Source: Pseudomonadota bacterium (GTDB lineage: Bacteria; Myxococcota_A; Polyangia; Haliangiales; Haliangiaceae). From it: DNA of 64,000 bases. The notes beneath the pieces are model-generated. The model made no database searches and had not been told where the DNA came from. It worked only from the letters and a program-made list of their open reading frames with translations. Below are positions 24,978 to 36,367 of this stretch, one piece after another. The translations under genes were made by a program, and so were the position numbers. How positions within the stretch are numbered: the stretch's first letter is position 1; each line of letters starts with the position of its first letter. The DNA lies in NCBI GenBank assembly GCA_023428295.1, contig JAEYYV010000041.1:1-64000 (forward strand), in the 5' to 3' direction.

Positions 24978-26150
24978 TCAAGACATCGCTGCGGCCTCGG
25001 CGGCAACGATCGCGCGCCAGACCGGGAGCATGGGGCCGAAGTTCGCTGCCTCGATCGCTGCGAGGTCGAGGCGATCGTCGGGAGCACCTTGCGTCTGGAT
25101 GTCGTGCAGCGCTTCGGCGGCGTGTACCGCGACGAGCAACGAGCGATCACCGTCGGAGATCGCGCTCGGCTCGGCGTGGAACGCGACCGCCTCCACCACG
25201 CCAAACGGAACGCCCCACAGCGCGAGAAGGAACGCGCCGATCGCGCCGTGCGTGATGCCCAGGCACTCGCGCTCGATCTCGTGCAGCGGCTGCTCCGTCG
25301 CGGCCGAGAGCTCGTTGATGCGCGTGTACTCCTGCGGCAAGCGCAGGCCGATGATCATGCGGCCGATGTCGTGCAAGAGGCCCGCGGCGAACGCGTCGTC
25401 CGCGCGATCGGGCAAGAAGCGACGGACGATGCGTGCGACGCGCAGCGACGACGCTTGGAAGCGATCGAGGGAGAAGTGACGCGACGGCGCGCCGAGCGAC
25501 GAGATCACGTGCGACGACAGGACGAGCGCCTTCAGCACCTCGAGCCCGAGGACGATCACCGCGCCGCGGATCGAGGTCATGCGGCGCGTGAGCCCGAAGA
25601 AGGCAGAGTTCGCGAGCTGGAGCACTTTCACGCTCATGCCCGGATCCGTCTCGATGATGCGCGCGATGTCGGCGGCGCCGGTCGTCGCACTCTCCGTGGC
25701 GCGCGTGAGCTGCGTGTACACGCGCGGCACCGACGGCAAGCGATCGAGGTTGCCGACCACGCGTTGGATCGCGGGGTTCGCGGTGAGCTCGCGGAGCATC
25801 GACATGCGAGAGATCGCCGCAGCGAGGACGTCTTCGCTCGCGCTCGCGAGCATCACTTGTTGTGCGGCGGTCGTCGCAGCGAGCGCGGCCGTGCGCCGAG
25901 GATCGCTCACCACGAGCAAGCGGCCGGTCGCGGGATACCGCTCGCGGACCCAATCCAGGAAGCCGGCATCGGTGCCGTTCGTCGCGGGCTCGCTCACGGC
26001 GACCGTGACGCCGGAGGTGGGCCACTGTGCCTTTGCCTCGTCATACGTCGCCGCCGTGGCGAGCGACCATGCCGGCAAGCGCTTCGCGATGCGCTCGATG
26101 TGCTCGTGCTTCGAGCGATCGGAGCCTACCCAGAGAAGCGTGTGCGCCAT
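24978..26150 (-). CDS. HDOD domain signalling protein with receiver-like N terminus
   Basis: 390 residues. The first ~120 resemble a degenerate response-regulator receiver fold (TLLWVGSDRSKHEHIERIAKRL, then a TGRLLVVSDPRR strand-turn), without an obvious phosphorylatable Asp/Lys set. Residues about 130-330 match the HDOD domain (LPSVPRVYTQL, DPGMSVKVLQLANSAFFG, AGLLHDIGRMIIGL, VVEAVAFHAEPS). HDOD proteins commonly scaffold signalling. The His-Asp pair seen (HDIG) resembles HD phosphohydrolases, but other HD residues are not intact, as expected for HDOD. It is the middle gene of a minus-strand run with a small lipoprotein upstream (33 bp) and a hypothetical protein downstream (18 bp). Confidence 0.85.
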   Translation of the reverse strand: MAHTLLWVGSDRSKHEHIERIAKRLPAWSLATAATYDEAKAQWPTSGVTVAVSEPATNGTDAGFLDWVRERYPATGRLLVVSDPRRTAALAATTAAQQVMLASASEDVLAAAISRMSMLRELTANPAIQRVVGNLDRLPSVPRVYTQLTRATESATTGAADIARIIETDPGMSVKVLQLANSAFFGLTRRMTSIRGAVIVLGLEVLKALVLSSHVISSLGAPSRHFSLDRFQASSLRVARIVRRFLPDRADDAFAAGLLHDIGRMIIGLRLPQEYTRINELSAATEQPLHEIERECLGITHGAIGAFLLALWGVPFGVVEAVAFHAEPSAISDGDRSLLVAVHAAEALHDIQTQGAPDDRLDLAAIEAANFGPMLPVWRAIVAAEAAAMS

Positions 26151-26183
26151 CTCGGGATCGAGTCGGCCATCTGCGGCCTCTAT

Positions 26184-26531
26184 TCAGGGTGCTTTCGTAA
26201 AGGTCCCGCCAGACGAGTTGCAGGCCATCTCCAGCTCGTTCGCGGGGATCGGATAGCTCGCGTAGTAGACGTCGGTGTGCTCCGTCTTCGCACACCGGCC
26301 GGTCATGTTCGCGGTCGGGCACGGAACCATCGCGAACGTGGCGGTCTTGGCAATGGAGCAGAGCTCGGCGAGGTGGTCGCTTCCGGCGGCGAGGTTCGCG
26401 GCGCTGTACTCGCGGCAGTTGCCGGCCACCCCGAGGTTGCACGAAGCCACGTCACCACTCGCGCGTCCGCTCTGCTTGCTGCACGCACTCACGACGATCA
26501 CGAGAAGCCCCAGAGAAGCGAAGCGGCGCAT
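26184..26531 (-). CDS. Small Cys-containing lipoprotein, unknown function
   Basis: 115 residues starting MRRFASLGLLVIVVSAC, a lipoprotein signal with lipobox VSAC. The mature ~98 residues contain six cysteines after the lipid Cys (SCNLGVAGNC, LC, PC, RC, AC), so several disulphides are likely. No family is recognised. Its start lies only 20 bp from the divergent flavin monooxygenase start, and the HDOD gene follows 33 bp downstream on the same strand. Confidence 0.7.
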   Translation of the reverse strand: MRRFASLGLLVIVVSACSKQSGRASGDVASCNLGVAGNCREYSAANLAAGSDHLAELCSIAKTATFAMVPCPTANMTGRCAKTEHTDVYYASYPIPANELEMACNSSGGTFTKAP

Positions 26532-26551
26532 GGGTGCATTATGCTCCGAGC

Positions 26552-27979
26552 ATGAGCGCGCCGGAGCACCTGGATGTCGTCATCGTCGGCGCAGGTCTGT
26601 CTGGAATTGGCGCCGCCTATCACTTGCAGTCCAAGTGTCCGCACAAGACCTATGCGGTGCTCGAAGGTCGCGAGCGACTCGGCGGCACGTGGGACCTGTT
26701 CACGTACCCGGGCATTCGCTCGGACTCGGACATGTACACGCTCGGCTATCGCTTCCGACCGTGGTCCTCGCCCAAGGCGATCGCCGACGGTCCGTCGATC
26801 CTCGCGTACGTGCGCGAGACGGCCGAGGCCTACGGCATCGACAAGAAGATTCGCTATCGCCATCGCGTCGAGCACGCGAGCTGGTCGCGCGATCGGTGGA
26901 CGCTGACGATCTCCGGGGGCCGCACGCTGACGTGCTCCTTCCTCTATCTCTGCGTCGGCTACTACGACTACGCGAAGGGCTACACGCCCGAGCTCGAGGG
27001 GCGCGAGACGTTCGCCGGGCGCATCGTGCATCCGCAGTTCTGGCCCGACGACCTCGACTACACGAACAAGCGCGTGATCGTCGTCGGCAGCGGCGCCACC
27101 GCGGTGACGCTCGTGCCCGAGCTCGCGAAGAAGGCCGCCCACGTGACCATGCTGCAGCGCTCGCCGACGTACGTCGTCACGGTGCCCGGCAAGGATCCGA
27201 TCGCGGAGATGATGCGCGGCAAGCTGCCACCAAGCGCCGCGTACGGCATCACGCGCTGGAAGAACGTGCTGTTCGGGATGGCCTTCTTCCAGTACAGCCG
27301 CCGATTCCCGGCGCACGCGAAGAAGTTCCTCATCAACCAGGTGAAGAAGTCGCTCGGCGATGCGTTCGACGCCACGCACTTCACGCCGAAGTACGGCCCG
27401 TGGGATCAGCGTCTGTGCCTGGTACCGGATAACGATCTGTTCGCGTCGATCCGCGATGGCAGCGCGAGCGTCGTCACCGATCACATCGCGCGGCTGACAC
27501 CCACGGGCATCGCGCTGCGCTCGGGCACGCACCTCGACGCGGACATCGTGGTCACGGCGACCGGGCTCGTACTCCAGATCTTCGGCGGCATGACGCTCGA
27601 CGTCGAGGGCACGCGTATCGTCCCTCGCGATGTCCTCGTCTACAAAGGCATGATGTGCAGCGACGTGCCGAACCTCGCGTTCGCGGCGGGCTACACGAAC
27701 GCGTCGTGGACGCTCAAGGCGGACCTCACCAGCGAGTACGTCTGCCGCTTGATCAACTTCATGGACGAGCGCCACTACACGTCGTGCCGCCCTCGGCGCC
27801 CGGCGAACATGGGCGAGCTGCCGCTTCTCGATTTCTCGTCGGGGTATGTCACGCGCGCCGCGGACTATCTGCCGCGCCAAGGCGTCGAACGGCCGTGGCG
27901 CCTCTATCAGAACTACGCGCTCGATCTCGTCACGCTTCGCTATCTCGGCCTGACCGATCCAGCGATGGAATTTGCGTGA
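26552..27979 (+). CDS. Flavin-containing (Baeyer-Villiger-type) monooxygenase
   Basis: 475 residues from the ATG at 26552; an ATG at 26534 is an alternative. The N terminus has the FAD-binding GAGLSG motif, followed by GGTWDLFTYPGIRSDSDMYT, typical of class B flavin monooxygenases. The Baeyer-Villiger fingerprint FxGxxxHxxxW is present as FAGRIVHPQFW. The NAD(P)H site follows as VVGSGATAV. The enzyme should use FAD and NADPH to oxygenate a ketone or other nucleophile; the substrate is unknown. The stop overlaps the start of a patatin-like gene by 3 bp, so the two are coupled. Secondary metabolism or lipid oxidation is a plausible but unproven role. Confidence 0.9.
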   Translation: MSAPEHLDVVIVGAGLSGIGAAYHLQSKCPHKTYAVLEGRERLGGTWDLFTYPGIRSDSDMYTLGYRFRPWSSPKAIADGPSILAYVRETAEAYGIDKKIRYRHRVEHASWSRDRWTLTISGGRTLTCSFLYLCVGYYDYAKGYTPELEGRETFAGRIVHPQFWPDDLDYTNKRVIVVGSGATAVTLVPELAKKAAHVTMLQRSPTYVVTVPGKDPIAEMMRGKLPPSAAYGITRWKNVLFGMAFFQYSRRFPAHAKKFLINQVKKSLGDAFDATHFTPKYGPWDQRLCLVPDNDLFASIRDGSASVVTDHIARLTPTGIALRSGTHLDADIVVTATGLVLQIFGGMTLDVEGTRIVPRDVLVYKGMMCSDVPNLAFAAGYTNASWTLKADLTSEYVCRLINFMDERHYTSCRPRRPANMGELPLLDFSSGYVTRAADYLPRQGVERPWRLYQNYALDLVTLRYLGLTDPAMEFA

Positions 27980-28803
27980 ACGCGATCGTCGTCGAGGGCG
28001 GAGCGATGCGTGGCATCTATGCCGCAGGCGTGCTCGACGTGTTCCTCGAGCGCGACTTCCATCCGTTCGACATCGCGATCGGCGCATCCGCCGGCGCGTG
28101 CAACCTCGCCTCGCACCTCGCCGGCCAACACGGCAGGAATCGTCGCTGCTACACGACGCAGATGTCGCGCGCGGAGTTCGTCGATCCGCGGCGCTTCTTC
28201 CGCGGCGGCCACTGGATCGACATCGACTACTTGTGGGACGCGTTCGCGCGCGAAGACCCGCTCGACGCGCCCGCTGCCGCCGCGCACCCCACGAAGCTCG
28301 TCGTCGCCGCCACCTCCGTCGAGTCCGGCGATCCGCACTTCTTCGAGCCCAGCGCCGACTCGCTGATCGAGGTGCTTCGCGCGTCCTCCGCCGTGCCCGT
28401 GCTGTTCCGCAAGACCGTGGAGATCGAGGGCAAGCGCTTCGTCGACGGCGGCGTGAGCGCGCCGATTCCCGTCGAGGAAGCGTACCGCCGCGGCGCGCGC
28501 AGGATCGTGGTCATCCGCTCGCGCCCCGAGCGCTTCGGCGGTCCTTCACGCGTCGAGTCGATGCTCGCGTCCGTCGCGTTCCGCAAGCAGCCCGGGCTCG
28601 CGCGTGCGTTCCGCGTCTATCGCGATCGCTACGCGCGCGCGGTCGCGTTCCTGCGCCGCCCGCCCGCCGGCTGTACCATCATCGAGGTCGTTCCCTCGCG
28701 CCACCTGCGCACGGGCCGCACCACGCGCGATCCGCGCGCGCTCGCCGAGGATTACGCCGCCGGTCGTGCTGCCGGGCTGCGCGCGATCCAGCGCTGGAGC
28801 TAG
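27976..28803 (+). CDS. Patatin-like phospholipase
   Basis: 275 residues from a GTG that overlaps the monooxygenase stop (GTGA). The oxyanion motif GGAMRG is near the N terminus, followed by the nucleophile elbow GASAG (Ser38) and the catalytic Asp in DGG (D157). Both members of the Ser-Asp dyad are intact, so lipid acyl hydrolase activity is expected. There is no signal peptide. Coupling to the flavin monooxygenase suggests a lipid or ester substrate shared with it. The C terminus overlaps the convergent nitroreductase gene by 4 bp. Confidence 0.88.
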   Translation: MNAIVVEGGAMRGIYAAGVLDVFLERDFHPFDIAIGASAGACNLASHLAGQHGRNRRCYTTQMSRAEFVDPRRFFRGGHWIDIDYLWDAFAREDPLDAPAAAAHPTKLVVAATSVESGDPHFFEPSADSLIEVLRASSAVPVLFRKTVEIEGKRFVDGGVSAPIPVEEAYRRGARRIVVIRSRPERFGGPSRVESMLASVAFRKQPGLARAFRVYRDRYARAVAFLRRPPAGCTIIEVVPSRHLRTGRTTRDPRALAEDYAAGRAAGLRAIQRWS

Positions 28804-29378
28804 CGATACGGCCGGCGCCCCGCGCCGTCGATCACGATCGTCATCGGCGCGACGTCTACCGCCGCGCGCGGCGCGCTCTCCTTCGTCGACGTGCCGAGAT
28901 GGATCCAGCCGAACATCTGCTCGGCGTCCGACATCGCGAACAGCTCGGCCAGCGCCTTGCCGCGCGTGAACGGCACGCTCTTCCACACCGCGCCGATCGA
29001 CATGGCGCGCGCGGCGAGGACGATCGCGTAGCCAGCGCATGCGGCGGTGGCGTGTTGCTCCCATGTCTCGATCTTTCCGGGCTTGGGCGACGCGATCAGC
29101 ACGATGCTCGCCGGCGATCGAAACGCCTTCGCGCTCATCTTCTCGAGCGCCGACTCGCTCGCCGACGGAGCGTGCTCGCGCGCCGCCGCCGCCAGCGCGC
29201 TGCCGAACGCGGCCCGCCCCTCGGGCTCTACGACGGCGAGCCGAAACGGAAGCAGCTTGCCGTGATCGGGAACCATCGTAGCTGCCTGCAGCAGCCGCTC
29301 GAACTGCTCGGACGTTGGGCCGGGCGCCTCCAGCGTGCTCGCGCTGCGACCGACAAGGAGCTCGAAGGGATCTGTCAT
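28800..29378 (-). CDS. Nitroreductase family protein (YdjA-like)
   Basis: 192 residues, short for the family. The N-terminal RSASTLEAPGPTSEQ... corresponds to the FMN-binding R-(R/S)-S region, and KLLPFRLAVVE plus the central YAIVLAARAMSIGAVW match the nitroreductase fold. The C-terminal GWIHLGTSTKESAPR is the family's closing strand. It should bind FMN and use NAD(P)H on an unknown electrophilic substrate. The gene is on the opposite strand to the patatin, overlapping it by 4 bp at the 3' ends, and its start is 108 bp from the patatin's side of nothing else; downstream neighbours on its strand begin past 27.9 kb only in the opposite direction. Confidence 0.85.
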   Translation of the reverse strand: MTDPFELLVGRSASTLEAPGPTSEQFERLLQAATMVPDHGKLLPFRLAVVEPEGRAAFGSALAAAAREHAPSASESALEKMSAKAFRSPASIVLIASPKPGKIETWEQHATAACAGYAIVLAARAMSIGAVWKSVPFTRGKALAELFAMSDAEQMFGWIHLGTSTKESAPRAAVDVAPMTIVIDGAGRRPYR

Positions 29379-29404
29379 TAGGTGTCCTGCACTTCTACCG
29401 TGGG

Positions 29405-30469
29405 TTAGCCGAGCGGCAAGGTCACGCGAAATGTCGATCCGATGCCCGGCGAGCTCGTGACCTCGACGCGCCCATTGTGGGCTTCGACGATCTGACGCGC
29501 GATGAACAGCCCGAGGCCGAGGCCGCCGTAGTGCGAAGGCACTGCGCGCTCGAACTTTCCAAAGATGCGCTGCACGTCGTCGTCGGCGACTCCGATGCCT
29601 TGATCGGTGACCTCGAGACGCGCCACGTGCGAGTCGCGCGTAACGGTGACGCGCACCGGGCGACCTCGGCCGAACTTGAACGCGTTGCTAAGGAGGTTCG
29701 TCAGCACTTGATCCATGCGCAGGCGATCCCAACGACCGCGAATCGCTTGCACCTCGAGGACGAGCTCGGAGCCCACGGCTTCGGCGCGCGCGCGCAAGCG
29801 CTCGGCCACGTCCGTGACGAGGTCGGCCAGGTCGAGGTCGGCCAGGTCGAGCTTGATGTAACCCTTGGCAGCTTGCGCATCGAGGAGCGTGTCGATGAGC
29901 GTGGTCAGCCGACCCGATTCGCGGACGGCGGCGTCGGCGAGGACACGCAGGTGTGCTCGCGTGGCGCCGCGATCGAGGAGGCGCTGGAGGTTCTGAAGCT
30001 GGAGGCTGACGTTCGTCAGGGGAGCGCGCAGCTCGTGAGACGCGATCATGAGGAAGTCATCGCGCAGCGAGAGCGCGTGCTGCGTGGTGGCGAGCAGATC
30101 CTCGCGCTCGGACTCGAAGCGCTTGCGCTCGGAGATGTCGCGGATGATCGAGAACAAGCAGCGGCGCCCCGACATCGTCTCGCCGCGCGAGGAGACCTCG
30201 ACCGGGAACACCGAGCCGTCGCGACGCTTGTGATGCGTGTCGAACAGGATCCCCTGCGCGTCTGCGATGCGCATCTGCTGGCTGACGATCGTGGGATCCG
30301 GACGCAGATCGAAGATGGTACGTGCGAGGAGCTCCTCGCGGCAGTAGCCGTACGCGCGCTCGGCGGCGGCATTGACGTCGATGATGCACCCGTCGTCCGC
30401 ATCGATCACCAAGATGATGTCGCGTGCGTGCTCGAACAGGTATGCCGTGATGTCGGGGTCGTGGTGCAT
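29405..30469 (-). CDS. PAS domain sensor histidine kinase, cytoplasmic
   Basis: 354 residues with no membrane helix. Residues about 8-118 are a PAS domain (IILVIDADDGCIIDVNAAAE, then RRDGSVFPVEVSS). HisKA follows with the phosphorylatable His145 in SHELRAPL. The HATPase_c domain has its N box (NLLSNAFKFG), DQGIGV and GGLGLGL. A short internal duplication in the linker (LDLADLDLADL) comes from a tandem DNA repeat near 29815-29850. No receiver or response-regulator gene is adjacent, so the partner is unknown (an orphan kinase). It is divergent from a lipoprotein gene starting 33 bp away. Confidence 0.93.
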   Translation of the reverse strand: MHHDPDITAYLFEHARDIILVIDADDGCIIDVNAAAERAYGYCREELLARTIFDLRPDPTIVSQQMRIADAQGILFDTHHKRRDGSVFPVEVSSRGETMSGRRCLFSIIRDISERKRFESEREDLLATTQHALSLRDDFLMIASHELRAPLTNVSLQLQNLQRLLDRGATRAHLRVLADAAVRESGRLTTLIDTLLDAQAAKGYIKLDLADLDLADLVTDVAERLRARAEAVGSELVLEVQAIRGRWDRLRMDQVLTNLLSNAFKFGRGRPVRVTVTRDSHVARLEVTDQGIGVADDDVQRIFGKFERAVPSHYGGLGLGLFIARQIVEAHNGRVEVTSSPGIGSTFRVTLPLG

Positions 30470-30502
30470 TGACCGGGACTGGCCGCCACGTTACAGCGCG
30501 GC

Positions 30503-31891
30503 ATGCACCTGCGCACACTCTTCGTGACGATGATCCTCGTTGCCGCCTGCGGGAAATCCAAGGACGGCGATGGCGGCGACAAACCGGCCAAAGGTAGGAC
30601 CGATCGCCCCACGAACACGGATGTCGCGTCGCTGTTCACCGGCAAGTCCGTGACGCTTCCGCCCGAGGTGGCGAAGGCGACGTTCGACACGAAGAAGGCA
30701 GACGTCGAGAAAGCGCTCGGCGGCGAAGCGAGCTACCTCTCGTCGAAGACGCACGCGGATGTCTCGTACGACCTGGACTACTCGAACGCAGAGAACCTCG
30801 AGAAGATCTCGGTGACCACGCGTAACAACAAGCTCGAGCCGATCCTCACGAAGCAGTGGGGACCACCGATCAAGCTCGAGAAAGGTCAGCTGTTCTGGTT
30901 CAACCCCGAAGCCTCGATCCGCGCGTGGATCCCCGAGCGCGGCAACGGCGAGCGCGTGGTGTTCTCGAAGTACGAGCCACCGACGGTTCTCCTCGGCGGC
31001 AAGGGGTTCGACCTCGCCTTCGCGAAGGACAAGGCGCTGCTCGGCGCCACGCTCGACGAGCTCCACGCGGCGTGGGGCGCGAAGCTGTGCGATTGGGAGC
31101 GTCAGTCCGAGGCGATGAAGAAGGCCTTCGCGGAGAACGCGAAAGACAGCCTGTATCAACTCGAGCCATCGCGCCTGCAGCTGCGCTTCTGCCCCGCGTG
31201 GTCGCGTACGATCGAGGAGTACTCTCCGGCGGCCGACACGATCTCCATGGGCCGCGACGGCAAGGTGTTCGCGGTGCGCATGTCGTTCCCCACGGGCGGC
31301 TCGCCGGAGCTGGCCGCGCAACTGGTGAAGACGTTCGACGACAAGTTCGGCGACGCGACGGAGCTCACCGAGAACGAGACCACGAAAGCGCGGTTCTACT
31401 TCGACACGGACAAGAAGATGCGAGCGATCGCGACGGTCAGCAAAGACTACGTGAACCTCTCCGTCGGTCCGTACATGCCCATCGCCGACATCATCGGTGA
31501 TGCGAGCACGGCAGGCTTCGCGATCGAAACACCGAGCATGGTGGGCGGCACCGTCGAGCAGATCAGCAAGGAGAACGAGGCCACGATCCATCACATGGGC
31601 ACGCTGCACGAGCTCGTGCTGCCGCCGACCGAATGGTCCTCCTGGCAGACGGAGGTCGACCTGCACTGGATGGCGCACGCGACCAAGAGCGATGGCTACC
31701 GCATCGTCGTGCACCACACCAACAACGAGCCCGGTGGGGATGTCGTGTTCGAGCTGCTGAAGGCGAAGTACGGCGAGCCGAAGAAGACGGAGACCGACGA
31801 CAAGGGCAAGACCTTCACGTTCAAGAAGGGGAACCGCACGGTGCGCGCGTGGCGCGTGAACCAGCAGTGGCAGCTGAACGTCACGAAGTGA
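30503..31891 (+). CDS. Putative lipoprotein, unknown function
   Basis: 462 residues with a lipoprotein signal (MHLRTLFVTMILVAAC, lipobox VAAC, followed by KSKDGDGGD). The mature protein is Lys/Glu-rich with repeating beta segments, for example AKATFDTKKADVEKALGG and a related later segment LHAAWGAKLCDWE, suggesting two related halves. No catalytic motif is recognised. The 3' end abuts the convergent kinase gene: stop codons are immediately adjacent (TGATCA across 31889-31894). Confidence 0.65.
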   Translation: MHLRTLFVTMILVAACGKSKDGDGGDKPAKGRTDRPTNTDVASLFTGKSVTLPPEVAKATFDTKKADVEKALGGEASYLSSKTHADVSYDLDYSNAENLEKISVTTRNNKLEPILTKQWGPPIKLEKGQLFWFNPEASIRAWIPERGNGERVVFSKYEPPTVLLGGKGFDLAFAKDKALLGATLDELHAAWGAKLCDWERQSEAMKKAFAENAKDSLYQLEPSRLQLRFCPAWSRTIEEYSPAADTISMGRDGKVFAVRMSFPTGGSPELAAQLVKTFDDKFGDATELTENETTKARFYFDTDKKMRAIATVSKDYVNLSVGPYMPIADIIGDASTAGFAIETPSMVGGTVEQISKENEATIHHMGTLHELVLPPTEWSSWQTEVDLHWMAHATKSDGYRIVVHHTNNEPGGDVVFELLKAKYGEPKKTETDDKGKTFTFKKGNRTVRAWRVNQQWQLNVTK

Positions 31892-33931
<2,040 letters not shown>

Positions 33932-33943
33932 TCGGCTAGTTTG

Positions 33944-35245
33944 TCAGAAGATCTGACCGACGCAGCTGGCGATGTCGAACAGCATGAAGGCGAGCGCCTT
34001 CTCTTGCGGCGTCATCGGCTGGCTGTCGCAGTTGTCCGGGAACGGCGTGCCCGGCGAGCTTCCCGAACCGCTGACGTGCATGTCGGTGAACACCACCTTG
34101 CCGCAGCGCTGCTCCTTGGGCTGCTCGATCGGAGTAGTGAACTGGATCGTCTGCGGCTTGTTCGTGCTGCTCGCATACAGCCACTGCTCGGCGATGGTCT
34201 TGTCGACGGAGTCGCACATCTGCCGAGGCGAGCTGATCGGCACGACGCCGAGCGAGGTGGAGCCCATCACGTTCTGCATCCACTGCGCGAACGCCGCCCC
34301 CTTGGGGTTCGACATCTGATCGATGATCGCCGTCGACGGGCCGCTGGTCTCGCTCGGACACGATGCGACGCGCGTCCACTCGGACGAGGGCGAGGGACCA
34401 CCACCGCCCGTTCTTCCGTCGATCCAGATGTTGTGATAGTGCGAGCCGAACACGCGACCGCCGAGGTCAGCGTACGCCTTGATGTTGTCCATCATCGCTT
34501 GCGTCTTCTCGTCTGCGCGTTGGCCGCACTCGCACGACATGAACACCGCGTCGTACTGCTTCAGCTTGTCGAGATCGCCCCACAGCGACGACATGCGGCT
34601 CAGCGTTTGTCCACCGCTGATCGTGTTCCAGCCGTTGCTCGAGTAGAGGTGAATCGCACCCGTGCCGGTGTCGCTCGTGAACTCGGAGTCGGCGATGCCG
34701 ATCTTGCGCATGAGGCACTCGAGCTCGTCGCAGTTGCCGGAGACGAGCGCCATCTTCGGGATATCACCTTGCAGCTTGGTGCGCGGCAGCGACGTGTCAG
34801 CAGCGACGAGCGGGTTGTCCGAGCACTCGGTGACGTTGGGCACCGTGATCTGACGGCGCCACTTGCCGACCTGGATCACGATCGGGATGTTCAGACCCGA
34901 CGGTGCGTTCGGCAGCGTGAACTGTCCCTTGTCGTCGGTGACGACGTGAACGAGCGCGCCACCTTGCAGCGTGTCCGTGCACCGCGAGCATTGCAGACCG
35001 GGCTGGAGCGGCCCCGGATCACCGAGCGGGATGTAGACGTTCACGCCGTAGAGCGCGAGCGTTCCGTTCGGCGCGTAGACCGTTCCGGAGATGGTCGTCG
35101 GTGGCCTGCCCTGCTCTTCGCATTTGACGATGCGGCACTCGAGTCCCTCGCACTGCTCCTCGCCGCCACCATCACCACCGTTGCGTTCAGCGGGGCCACA
35201 GCCGACGACGGTCATTACAAGCAAAGACGCGATCACGAAGCGCAT
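33944..35245 (-). CDS. Putative lipoprotein with a regulatory-like Ig domain and ThuA-like region
   Basis: 433 residues from the ATG at 35245 (MRFVIASLLVMTVVGC), a lipoprotein signal with lipobox VVGC; a start ten residues upstream would weaken it. Residues about 50-150 resemble a carboxypeptidase-regulatory-like beta sandwich (TISGTVYAPNGTLALYGVNV). Later residues (YDAVFMSCECGQRADEKTQ, GGRVFGSHYHNIWI) look like the alpha/beta core of a ThuA/glutamine amidotransferase-like domain, with Cys-containing active-site-like text, but the catalytic set is not established. It lies in a minus-strand run between two Ser/Thr kinase genes, 12 bp before one and 73 bp after the other. Confidence 0.7.
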   Translation of the reverse strand: MRFVIASLLVMTVVGCGPAERNGGDGGGEEQCEGLECRIVKCEEQGRPPTTISGTVYAPNGTLALYGVNVYIPLGDPGPLQPGLQCSRCTDTLQGGALVHVVTDDKGQFTLPNAPSGLNIPIVIQVGKWRRQITVPNVTECSDNPLVAADTSLPRTKLQGDIPKMALVSGNCDELECLMRKIGIADSEFTSDTGTGAIHLYSSNGWNTISGGQTLSRMSSLWGDLDKLKQYDAVFMSCECGQRADEKTQAMMDNIKAYADLGGRVFGSHYHNIWIDGRTGGGGPSPSSEWTRVASCPSETSGPSTAIIDQMSNPKGAAFAQWMQNVMGSTSLGVVPISSPRQMCDSVDKTIAEQWLYASSTNKPQTIQFTTPIEQPKEQRCGKVVFTDMHVSGSGSSPGTPFPDNCDSQPMTPQEKALAFMLFDIASCVGQIF

Positions 35246-35318
35246 GGACGCGCTTATACACCAACGGCATCCCATCGAGATCGAGGATCCTCACGGGTCC
35301 ACGCCCGCGTAGGTCCGC

Positions 35319-36272
35319 TCAGCGCTTGAGGATCCGGCGGAGGAACCCGGGGCGCGTGGGCTTGGCGGTCACGCGCTTGGCCCCCTCGAGCGCCTCGCGC
35401 ATCTCGTTTGCCGACGCGAACCGGGTCTCGCGCGAGTGCGACAGCGCCTTGGCCACGATGAGATCGAGCCAGCCCGGCAGCTCGGGACGGAGCTTGGCCG
35501 GATGGCGCTCGAGCTCGCCCTTCAGGACCTTGGGCAACAGATCGCCCTTGGACGAGAACGTGTAGGGCCACTTGCCCGTGAGGATCTCGAACATGACCAC
35601 GCCGAGCGAGAACACGTCTGCGCGACCATCGACGGCCGTGGGATCCGCGGCCTGCTCCGGCGAGATGTACAGCGGCGTTCCGAGGAGCTGGTTGCGCGTG
35701 GTGAGCTTGCCGAGATCGTCGTCGACCTTCGCGAAGCCGAGATCGAGCAGCTTCACCTGATCCTCCCCGGTCGGTCCGATGACGAGATAGATGTTGGCGC
35801 TCTTCAGGTCGCGATGGACGACGCCGCGATCGTGAAGCGCCTGCAGGCCGCCGAGCACCTCGATCGCGATCTGGATGACGCGGCCCGGGCTGATCGTTCC
35901 CTCGTCCTTGCGGATCGAGTACAGGTCGCGACCTTCGAGACGATCCATCTCGATGAACGCGCAGCCGTCGTCGGTGGTCCCCGCGTTGTGCACGGCGACG
36001 AACGCGGGATGCCCCATGCCCGCCGTCTCGCGCGCCTCGCGAACGAAGCGAGCGCCGAGCTCCTGATCGACGGCGAACCGCTTGTGCAACACCTTCAGCG
36101 CGATCTCGCGCTCGAGCACGCGGTGGTGCGCCGCGTACACGGCCGCGATGCCACCGCAACCGAGGAGCTGCCCGATCTCGTACTTGCCCTGGATCGTTTC
36201 GCCTGTCCGGTGCTCCGGACAGTGCTGGATGCCCCCCGCATGGGAGCTCTCGCACATCTCGCAACGCGCCAT
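35319..36272 (-). CDS. Soluble Ser/Thr protein kinase with N-terminal Cys/His motif
   Basis: 317 residues from the ATG at 36272. The first 20 residues hold a possible zinc knuckle (CEMCESSHAGGIQHCPEH). The kinase domain has GCGGIAAVYAAH, IALKVL, HRDLKSANIYL and DLGFAK (the DFG Phe is Leu), with GTPLYISPEQ. There is no transmembrane helix, unlike the window's other three kinases, so it is cytoplasmic. Its start lies 95 bp from the divergent FHA-zinc ribbon-PilZ gene, suggesting that the two act together. The DLG change does not by itself predict inactivity. Confidence 0.9.
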   Translation of the reverse strand: MARCEMCESSHAGGIQHCPEHRTGETIQGKYEIGQLLGCGGIAAVYAAHHRVLEREIALKVLHKRFAVDQELGARFVREARETAGMGHPAFVAVHNAGTTDDGCAFIEMDRLEGRDLYSIRKDEGTISPGRVIQIAIEVLGGLQALHDRGVVHRDLKSANIYLVIGPTGEDQVKLLDLGFAKVDDDLGKLTTRNQLLGTPLYISPEQAADPTAVDGRADVFSLGVVMFEILTGKWPYTFSSKGDLLPKVLKGELERHPAKLRPELPGWLDLIVAKALSHSRETRFASANEMREALEGAKRVTAKPTRPGFLRRILKR

Positions 36273-36367
36273 GGGCCTCGCGCCATTGTAGCCCTTCCAT
36301 GCGCGAGTTGGGCACACCGCAAGATCGTGCTTCCGCAGCGACGAGGTTCGCGATAAGTCCAGCGAGC